Shown piece after piece: positions 34,735 through 40,742 of a stretch of 40,742 nucleotides of DNA. The stretch's first letter is position 1. Each line of letters opens with the position of its first letter. This stretch comes from Actinokineospora pegani (GTDB lineage Bacteria; Actinomycetota; Actinomycetes; Mycobacteriales; Pseudonocardiaceae): NCBI RefSeq assembly GCF_009745975.1, contig NZ_WHOL01000076.1, positions 1-40,742 on the forward strand, read 5' to 3'. The notes under the pieces are model-generated. The model saw only the letters and a program-made list of their open reading frames with translations. It searched no databases and was not told where the DNA came from. A program made the translations under genes and the position numbers.

Positions 34735-36669
34735 ATGGCGGTGGCGGCTTTGGCCCCCAGGGAGACTGCATCCTCGCGCGCCTCGGCGCTGCGGGAACAC
34801 CTCGACCCGACCCCCGGTTCGATCGGGGTCAAGGAGGAGAACCTCGCCGGTGTCCGCGATCCGGGCTTCCTGGCCCTGGGTCTCGGCGGGACGAACATGA
34901 TGGCGATGCTGTGGAGCATCGCGATGGGCAAGCGGGCGGTCGGCGTCGAGCTGCGCGGCGACCCCGCCCTGGGCATCCACTGGAACATCCGCGAGGACCT
35001 CTGGCACCACCTCGGCCTGATCGACGCCCTGATGGAGCAGCGCTACGGCGTCGACCGGCTGCCCAGGCGCGGCGACGGCAAGATCTTCCGGCTCGCGGAG
35101 ACCTTCTACAGCGCCCAGACCAAGGGCGGGGCGTACTACTCCGACGAGGTCATCAGCGGCTTCCTCGAGTCCTTCGGCGAGCACGGCCACGCCGCGGGCC
35201 GCATCTACCACACCGAGTTCATCGACGACCGGTGGAAAGATGGCGGGCCCTGCCGGTCGGTGACCATCGTCGAGCCGCCGAAGCCGCCGGACCAGCCGCA
35301 CACCGAGACCATCGGCCGCCCGGTCGCCGAGGTGCTCGACGGCCCGTCGACGTTCCAGATCGGCGCGTCCGAGGCGCTGGTGCTGCTGCGCCGCTACCTC
35401 GAGTACATGGAGGAGATGGACCTCGAGGCCGGTGTCGAGCCGCGGGTGCGCCTGTTCCTGACCCACCGCGTCGTCGCGGGCGAGCCGGGGGAGTCCAGCT
35501 ACATCAAGTGGTTCCGCCGCGAGGACGGCTTCATCGGCCTGCCCGACGGGCGCAAGCAGGTGCGCATCGAGCAGGTCCGCGAGCTCGACCACCGCGGCAA
35601 GTTCCGCAGGCAGCGCACGCCCGGCACCCAGGTCATCGACATCGGCACGCCCGAGCTGTTCATGATCGCCCAGGGCTTCTCCAGCGACGACGCCGACCGG
35701 CTCGGCTTCCGCCAGGACGACGTCAAGGTCGACCACCACGACGGGCACGGCCCGGTCGTGGCCCAGGCCGACTACCTGGCCGGGCTGATGGAGATCAACG
35801 TCGGCGGCAGGCTGCGCCGCCGGATCGCCTCGGAGTTCGACCGCGACGGCAACGAGTACTGGGTCCGCCAGATCGCGGTGGGGCACGAGGAGGACGCCGA
35901 GGTCGGCTGGATCCTGGTGCAGGTGCCCGACTTCAAGACCTTCGACCCGGTGCTCGCCGGACTCGTCCCCGAGGGCACCGGCCGCAAGTCCAAGGAGTAC
36001 CTGGGCGCCCACCAGCAACTGCTGCGCGAGTACTACCTCGAGCAGGTCGCGATGATCACCGAGATCCCGCTTGCCGAGCTGGAGGAGGTCGAGATCCCCT
36101 ACGGCCCCAAGCTGTTCAGCCTGGTCGAGCGCATCGGCCCGGACCCCCGCGTCGCGGGCAACGGCGTCGTCGCGGGCGACACCTTCGGCAACGGCCACTT
36201 CATGACCAGCGGCGGCGCGATGACCGGCATGGTCGGCCACGCGCACCGCGTGCTGCGCTACTGGCAGGGCCGCGAGGAGGGCATGTCCACCGAGGACGCC
36301 ATCCTGCGGCTCGCGGCGGAGATCAAGGAGGACACGCTCGGCTGGCTGCAGGTCAGCTCCCAGGAGTTCAGCCAGGCGGTGCCGATCAACTTCGGCCAGG
36401 AGCGCATCAGCGCGATCGAGCGGTCCACCGGCCGCAGCAGCGCCCAGCGCGCCAACGCCATCGACGCGACCCGCCGCCACCGCCACTCGCTGGTGCCGCT
36501 GAACCCGTCGGACTGGCGCCGCCTGGTCGTGCACCCCGGCAAGCTCTACACCAACGACCTGCCCCCGCTCAGCGACGTGCACCCCGCCCTGCGCGACAAC
36601 ACCCCCGCCGACCCCGCTCCCGTGGCGGCCCCGGAGCCGGAGCGCGTGCTGGTGGGTGAGCAGGTTTGA
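34735..36669 (+). CDS. Putative Rossmann-fold FAD-dependent oxidoreductase A of unknown substrate
   Basis: This encodes 644 residues from an ATG with a weak ribosome site. A dinucleotide-binding beta-alpha-beta unit near the N terminus reads FLALGLGGTNMMAMLWSIAM and ends at VGVEL, with Gly49, Gly51, Gly52 and the ribose-binding Glu72. The end of the protein has NGVVAGDTFGNGHFMTSGG, which looks like the Gly-Asp motif holding the flavin ribityl chain in FAD monooxygenases. I do not recognise the family more closely. It shares extended similarity, for example EYWVRQIAVGHE followed by an acidic stretch and FDPVLAGL, with the C-terminal 596 residues of the next protein, so the two are paralogues. 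Its stop overlaps the start of that gene (TGATG). FAD use and an oxidation role are inferred from motifs. Confidence 0.6.
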   Translation: MAVAALAPRETASSRASALREHLDPTPGSIGVKEENLAGVRDPGFLALGLGGTNMMAMLWSIAMGKRAVGVELRGDPALGIHWNIREDLWHHLGLIDALMEQRYGVDRLPRRGDGKIFRLAETFYSAQTKGGAYYSDEVISGFLESFGEHGHAAGRIYHTEFIDDRWKDGGPCRSVTIVEPPKPPDQPHTETIGRPVAEVLDGPSTFQIGASEALVLLRRYLEYMEEMDLEAGVEPRVRLFLTHRVVAGEPGESSYIKWFRREDGFIGLPDGRKQVRIEQVRELDHRGKFRRQRTPGTQVIDIGTPELFMIAQGFSSDDADRLGFRQDDVKVDHHDGHGPVVAQADYLAGLMEINVGGRLRRRIASEFDRDGNEYWVRQIAVGHEEDAEVGWILVQVPDFKTFDPVLAGLVPEGTGRKSKEYLGAHQQLLREYYLEQVAMITEIPLAELEEVEIPYGPKLFSLVERIGPDPRVAGNGVVAGDTFGNGHFMTSGGAMTGMVGHAHRVLRYWQGREEGMSTEDAILRLAAEIKEDTLGWLQVSSQEFSQAVPINFGQERISAIERSTGRSSAQRANAIDATRRHRHSLVPLNPSDWRRLVVHPGKLYTNDLPPLSDVHPALRDNTPADPAPVAAPEPERVLVGEQV

Positions 36670-39600
36670 TGGACAACGAGGAGCCCCGCCCCAGGGGTGA
36701 CGCGTTCGGCTCCCGCGGCGAGACCGTCGTCACCCAGAACGTGCACCGGGAGCTGCGCACGCTCCGGCAGCGCCAGTTGGCGCTGCTGGTGCTGTGCGTC
36801 AGCTCGCTGGTCATCATCCTGGACGCGTCGGTCGTCAACGTGGCGCTGCCGTCGATCCAGGCCGACCTCGGGTTCGAGCAGCACAACCTGGCCTGGGTCG
36901 TCAACGCCTACCTGGTGCCCTTCGGCGGCATCCTGCTGTTCGCGGGCAGGCTCGGCGACCTGGTCGGGGCCAAGCGGGTGTTCATCAGCGGCCTGGCCCT
37001 GTTCACCGCCGCGTCCGTCGCCTGCGGCCTGGCGCAGAACCAGGCCATGCTCATCGGCGCCCGGTTCGTCCAGGGCATCGGCGGCGCGCTGGCCGCGGCC
37101 GTGGTGCTGGGCATGATCGTCCGGATGTTCCCCAAGCCCGCCGAGCAGACGCGCGCGCTGTCGTTCTACGCGTTCGTCGCCTCCTCCGGCGCGGTCATCG
37201 GCGTCCTGCTCGGCGCGCTGCTCACCGACGCCGTGAGCTGGAACTGGGTCTTCTTCGTCAACGTGCCCATCGGCGTGGCCGCGCTGGTGGCGGCCAGGGC
37301 GCTGCTGGTGGACGAGCGCGACGAGGACACCAAGGGCGTCGACCTGCCCGGCACCGTGCTGCTCGTCGGCTCGCTGACGCTGCTGGTCTACGCGGCCGTG
37401 CAGACCACGGAGAGCGGCTGGCTCTCCGCGCGCACCGGCCTGCTGTTCGGCGGCGTGGTCGTCGGGCTCGCGCTGTTCACCTGGTGGCAGGCCAAGGCCC
37501 GCGACCCGCTGCTGCCGCTGTCGGTGTTCCGCGGCCGCAACGTCGCGGGCCCCAACCTGGTGATCACGCTGATGGTGTGCGGCCCGACCGCCACCTTCTT
37601 CTTCATCGCCCTGCACCTGCAGCAGGTCGAGCGCCTGTCGGTCATGCAGGTCGGCCTGGCCTTCCTGCCGATGGCGCTGGTGGTCGCGGTGGTGTCGCTC
37701 AAGCTGACCCCGAGGATGGTCAAGAAGGTCGACGCCAAGGGCGTGCTGCTGCTCGGCCTGGGCAGCATGGCGCTCGGCCTGGCGTGGCTGGGCAGGCTCG
37801 GCGCGGACAGCGGCTACCTGCTCGACGTGCTGCCCGGCCTGCTGCTCATCGGCCTGGGCGCCGGTCTCGGCATGCCCGCCTCGCTCGGCGTGGCGGTCGC
37901 GGACGCGACCCGGTCCGACAGCGGCGTGCGGTCCGGCCTGGTCAACACGACCCAGCAGGTCGGCGGCGCGCTCGGCCTGGGCGTGCTCGCCGCGCTGGCC
38001 GCCGGGCGCACCGAGTCGCGGCTGGCCGCGGGCGAGTCCGCCGAGGTCGCGCTGACCTCCGGGTTCAGCCTCGGCTTCCTCGTCGCGGCCGGGGTCGTGG
38101 CGCTGGCGCTCGGGCTGGCCACGGTGGTCATCGAGCCCGCGGTGCCCAAGACCGCGCCCGCCGAGCTGGACCCCACCCGGCGCGGCATCGTCGAGCACCG
38201 CGAGGACCTGACCGGAGCGGTCGACCCGGACTTCCTGGCCATCGGCCTCGGCGGGGCCAACATGATGTCCATGCTGTGGTCGATCGCGCACGGCAAGCGC
38301 TCCGTCGGCGTCGAGCTGCGCGGCGACCCGGCCGCGGCCGTCATGCACTGGACCGTGCAGGAGGACCTGTACCACCACCTCGCCGAGATCGACCGGATGA
38401 TCCTGGAGCGCTACGGCGCCGACCGGGTGCCGAGGCTCGACGGCGGCAGGCCGTTCCTGCTGCACGAGTGCATGTACAACCCGGACAACAGCTCCGCCGA
38501 CGCCAGGGCCGACGAGGTGCTGACCGTCTACGCCGGTGACGCGCACGTCGCGGGCCTGGTCCGCTCCACCGAGCTGGTCGACGACCGGGTGGTCGACGGC
38601 GTCGCGCAGCGCACCCTGACCAGGCAGGGCCCGGTCGGGTGCCCCGGCCCGCCGGACCCGGCGAAGGTCGGCAGGCCGCTGGAGGTGGTGCTCGGGGAGC
38701 CGCCCAGGTTCCTGGCGGGCGCCAGGGAGCTGGTGCTGATCCTGCGCCGGTACCTGCAGGCCCTGGAGCGCATGGACCTCGAGTCCGGGCACACCCCGCG
38801 GTGCAGGCTCTTCCTGTACCACCGGGTCATCCCCGCGGGCTCCGGCAGGGGCCGCCGCGCCGCGACCGCGGAGGAGGGCTTCTCCCGGGAGGCCGACGGC
38901 AGGCTGCGCGTGCGGATCGAGGGCGTGCGCGAGCTGGAGAGCAAGGGCTCCTACCGCCGGGTCCGCAGGCCGGGCACCGAGACCATCGACCTCGGGGTGC
39001 CCGAGCTGTTCGTCATCGCCGAGGGCCCGGAGGCCGAGGACGCCGCCCGCCTCGGCTTCCGCCAGGAGCCGATGCTGGTCGACCGCGGCGACGGCCTCGG
39101 CGCGGTCCCGGCCCAGGCCGACTACCTCGTCGGGCTGATGACGATCTACCTGGACAGCCGCTACCGCAGGCGCATCTGCTCGGAGTTCGACCGGACCGGC
39201 GCGGAGTACTGGGTCCGCCAGATCGCCGTCGGGCACGAGGACGACGCCGAGATCTCCTGGATCGCGGTGGAGGTCCCGGACTTCATGACCTTCGACCCGG
39301 TGCTCGCCGGGCTCTGCCCGCCGGGCACGGCGGTCGGCTCGCGCGAGTTCTACGCCGGCTACCAGCACCTGGTCCGCGAGTACTACCTGGACCAGGTGGC
39401 CGTGCTGACCGAGCTGCCCAGGCGCGAGGTCGGCCGCATCAGCGTCGCCCGCACCCCGCAGCTCGTCACGGTGACCGCCCAGTCCGGTGTGGACGCCGTG
39501 GTCGCGCCGAACGGCGTGGTCGCGGGCGACTCCTTCGGCACGTCGGACTTCCTGCTCAGCGGCGGGTTCACCGCCGGGGGCATCGGGCACGCCTGCCGGG

Positions 39601-39956
39601 TGCACGCCTACTGGACCGACCGGGCGGCGGGTGTGCCCGCCGAGCAGGCCACGCGCGCGCTCGGCGACCGGATCAAGGCCGACACCGAGGCGTGGCTGCG
39701 CACCACCGTCGACAACTTCGCCCAGCCGCCCGCGCCGGACGACCCGGCCTGGCGGGCGTCGGTGCTGGAGATGACCCGGTCCCAGCGCCGGGCCGTCGCC
39801 CCGGTCACCCACCGCGACGAGTGGAGCAGGCTGCACGTGTTCGTCGGCAGGCTGCACAGCTACCCGCTGCCGCCGATGGACCACCGGCACCCGGACCACC
39901 GCGACCCGGACGGGGCCAAGCCGAGCTGGGAGGACTTCGAGGCGGTCCGGGGATGA
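36669..39956 (+). CDS. DHA2-type MFS exporter fused to a FAD-dependent-oxidoreductase-like domain
   Basis: This 1095-residue protein is one open frame. Residues 1-490 are a 14-TM drug:H+ antiporter: a basic N terminus, DASVVNVALPSIQADLGF at TM1, GRLGDLVGAKRVF as motif A, SSGAVIGVLLGALLTD as the antiporter motif C region, and NTTQQVGGALGLGVLAALA late in the sequence. About ten residues after the last helix (IEPAVPKTAPAE), residue 500 begins the flavoprotein domain (LDPTRRGIVEH), with Gly526, Gly528, Gly529 and Glu549, through NGVVAGDSFGTSDFLLSGG near the end. The topology would put this domain in the cytoplasm. No stop, frameshift or strong internal start separates the halves. The protein may oxidise a late intermediate and export it. 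Substrate and flavin binding are unproven. Confidence 0.78.
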   Translation: MDNEEPRPRGDAFGSRGETVVTQNVHRELRTLRQRQLALLVLCVSSLVIILDASVVNVALPSIQADLGFEQHNLAWVVNAYLVPFGGILLFAGRLGDLVGAKRVFISGLALFTAASVACGLAQNQAMLIGARFVQGIGGALAAAVVLGMIVRMFPKPAEQTRALSFYAFVASSGAVIGVLLGALLTDAVSWNWVFFVNVPIGVAALVAARALLVDERDEDTKGVDLPGTVLLVGSLTLLVYAAVQTTESGWLSARTGLLFGGVVVGLALFTWWQAKARDPLLPLSVFRGRNVAGPNLVITLMVCGPTATFFFIALHLQQVERLSVMQVGLAFLPMALVVAVVSLKLTPRMVKKVDAKGVLLLGLGSMALGLAWLGRLGADSGYLLDVLPGLLLIGLGAGLGMPASLGVAVADATRSDSGVRSGLVNTTQQVGGALGLGVLAALAAGRTESRLAAGESAEVALTSGFSLGFLVAAGVVALALGLATVVIEPAVPKTAPAELDPTRRGIVEHREDLTGAVDPDFLAIGLGGANMMSMLWSIAHGKRSVGVELRGDPAAAVMHWTVQEDLYHHLAEIDRMILERYGADRVPRLDGGRPFLLHECMYNPDNSSADARADEVLTVYAGDAHVAGLVRSTELVDDRVVDGVAQRTLTRQGPVGCPGPPDPAKVGRPLEVVLGEPPRFLAGARELVLILRRYLQALERMDLESGHTPRCRLFLYHRVIPAGSGRGRRAATAEEGFSREADGRLRVRIEGVRELESKGSYRRVRRPGTETIDLGVPELFVIAEGPEAEDAARLGFRQEPMLVDRGDGLGAVPAQADYLVGLMTIYLDSRYRRRICSEFDRTGAEYWVRQIAVGHEDDAEISWIAVEVPDFMTFDPVLAGLCPPGTAVGSREFYAGYQHLVREYYLDQVAVLTELPRREVGRISVARTPQLVTVTAQSGVDAVVAPNGVVAGDSFGTSDFLLSGGFTAGGIGHACRVHAYWTDRAAGVPAEQATRALGDRIKADTEAWLRTTVDNFAQPPAPDDPAWRASVLEMTRSQRRAVAPVTHRDEWSRLHVFVGRLHSYPLPPMDHRHPDHRDPDGAKPSWEDFEAVRG

Positions 39957-40651
39957 GCCTGCGCAACGACTGGAAGATCTTCCGGCAGGGCGCGGGCGCC
40001 TGGGGCCTGCGCAGCGCGCTGATCGAGCAGGGGCACTACTTCCGCGCGCGCCTGCACGAGCGGGTCGATCGGTTCGACGCCCGGTTCGGCACCGAGACCA
40101 GCGGCATGGTCGGCATCGGCGACCTCGACGGCGTCGGCGACAACGGCGCCGACGCCGTCCACTACTGGCCGACCAGGCCGGTCGACTTCGACCGGGTGAT
40201 GGCGGAGCTGGGCGAGATCGACCACCGCGGCCACGTCTTCGTCGACGTGGGCTGCGGCAAGGGCCGGGTCGCGCTGCTCGCCGCCGGGCTGCCGTTCAAG
40301 CGGGTGATCGGCTTCGACTTCTCACCCGCGCTGGTCGAACGGGCGCAGGAGAACCTGGAGCGCTACCGCGGTCCGCTCCTGACCGACGTCGAGCTGCTGG
40401 TGTGCGACGCCGCGGAGTTCGACTTCCCGGTCGACGACCTGATCGTCTACATGTTCGACCCGTTCGGCCCGGTCGTGCTCACCAGCATGATCGCGAAGCT
40501 GGCGGCGTCGGCGCGCGGGAACGGCCAGCGGATCACGATGATCTACTACTCGCCCGACTACGAGGACATCATCACCGGCGGCGGGTTCGAGCTGGTGCGC
40601 CAGGGCAAGGGGCACAGCTTCCCCTGGCAGCTCTACCGGATCGGCTTCTGA
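39953..40651 (+). CDS. Class I SAM-dependent methyltransferase
   Basis: This 232-residue methyltransferase is coupled to the fusion gene by an ATGA overlap. The Rossmann core has VFVDVGCGKGRVALLAAGL (motif I), VIGFDFSPALVERAQENL (motif II), ELLVCDAAEFDFPVDDLIVY and FDPFGPVVL (motif IV region), then the C-terminal strands ending FPWQLYRIGF. The N-terminal 75 residues are a helical cap rich in Arg and aromatic residues. It does not resemble the Arm/Kgm 16S rRNA methyltransferases that protect producers of 4,6-disubstituted aminoglycosides, so small-molecule methylation is more likely, but ribosome modification cannot be wholly excluded. It is the last visible gene of the right-hand operon. Confidence 0.8.
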   Translation: MSLRNDWKIFRQGAGAWGLRSALIEQGHYFRARLHERVDRFDARFGTETSGMVGIGDLDGVGDNGADAVHYWPTRPVDFDRVMAELGEIDHRGHVFVDVGCGKGRVALLAAGLPFKRVIGFDFSPALVERAQENLERYRGPLLTDVELLVCDAAEFDFPVDDLIVYMFDPFGPVVLTSMIAKLAASARGNGQRITMIYYSPDYEDIITGGGFELVRQGKGHSFPWQLYRIGF

Positions 40652-40682
40652 CGGCGGTCCTGCTGACAACAGCGTGGTGCGC

Positions 40683-40713
40683 GGTCCGGCCGCCCCCGAC
40701 GGCCAGCCGGACC
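40683..40713 (+). terminator. Hairpin after the right-hand operon
   Basis: GGTCCGGC (40683-40690) pairs perfectly with GCCGGACC (40706-40713), and an inner GGCC/GGCC pairing shortens the loop. It lies 31 bases after the methyltransferase stop and probably ends the operon. Confidence 0.5.
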
Positions 40714-40742
40714 CCGATGCCCAGGTCAGTGCGCACGGACAC

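Noticed and set aside
36546-39899. A 1117-residue minus-strand reading opposite the exporter fusion
   Set aside because: It is an antisense shadow with His/Gln/Arg-rich, low-complexity composition and no recognisable fold.
39953-40651. 16S rRNA resistance methyltransferase
   Set aside because: The motifs fit general class I small-molecule methyltransferases; features of the Arm/Kgm families are not recognised.

Overview
The window is very GC-rich, with strong G/C preference at third codon positions, frequent GTG starts and many 4-bp GTGA/ATGA gene overlaps. This points to an actinomycete. The gene families (FurA-KatG pair, PET-hydrolase-like cutinase, 2-deoxystreptamine genes, GAF-ANTAR remnant) would fit the Pseudonocardiales, but that placement is inference. 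I saw no tRNA, rRNA, CRISPR array or insertion sequence.

Left flank (1 to about 11,209) looks like ordinary chromosome. It holds a truncated secreted cutinase/polyester hydrolase with a TetR regulator and a palindromic operator, a YhhN membrane protein, a VOC protein, a CocE/NonD hydrolase, a furA-katG pair with a leaderless-type promoter, a GAF-ANTAR gene that appears internally deleted, a TetR gene divergent from an AurF-like diiron oxygenase, a luciferase-like monooxygenase and a hexapeptide-repeat acetyltransferase.

From 11,206 to 40,651 the window is an aminoglycoside biosynthetic gene cluster. Every step expected for a neamine-type pseudodisaccharide has a candidate: 2-deoxy-scyllo-inosose synthase (20280-21476), DOI aminotransferase (27989-29263), Zn-dependent 2-deoxy-scyllo-inosamine dehydrogenase (24000-25027), DOS N-acetylglucosaminyltransferase (25087-26358), PIG-L N-deacetylase (14962-15654), GMC 6'-oxidase (18637-20283) and class III 6'-aminotransferases (12345-13688 and 16407-17750). 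An APH(3')-type kinase and a CPA2 antiporter lie in the same operon as the deacetylase and probably give self-protection and ion balance or export.

Tailoring genes set this cluster apart from the neomycin, butirosin, kanamycin and apramycin sets as I know them: two radical SAM enzymes, three SAM methyltransferases, an AhpD-like protein, an epoxide hydrolase, a DAO-type flavoenzyme, and two unusual modules at the right end. The first module (31819-34400) is a fold-type-I cystathionine-synthase-like PLP enzyme translationally coupled to a fold-type-III PLP decarboxylase. This resembles the Mur24/Mur23 logic of muraymycin, in which an aminobutyrate unit is transferred from SAM and then decarboxylated to an aminopropyl group. 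The second (34735-39956) is a pair of paralogous Rossmann-type putative flavoproteins, one of them fused in frame to the C terminus of a 14-TM DHA2-type MFS exporter.

The cluster is organised as six operons that face each other: minus 17750-11206, minus 21476-18637, plus 22067-25027, minus 26358-25087, plus 26616-30237, minus 34400-30295, and plus 34735-40651 at the right end, with the lone plus gene 17834-18712 in between. Convergent pairs are separated by perfect hairpin terminators (25047-25075 and 30244-30289). Divergent promoter regions carry palindromes. No pathway-specific regulator, 16S rRNA methyltransferase, acyl carrier protein or second glycosyltransferase is visible, so the product is probably a decorated pseudodisaccharide unless the cluster continues beyond 40,742.
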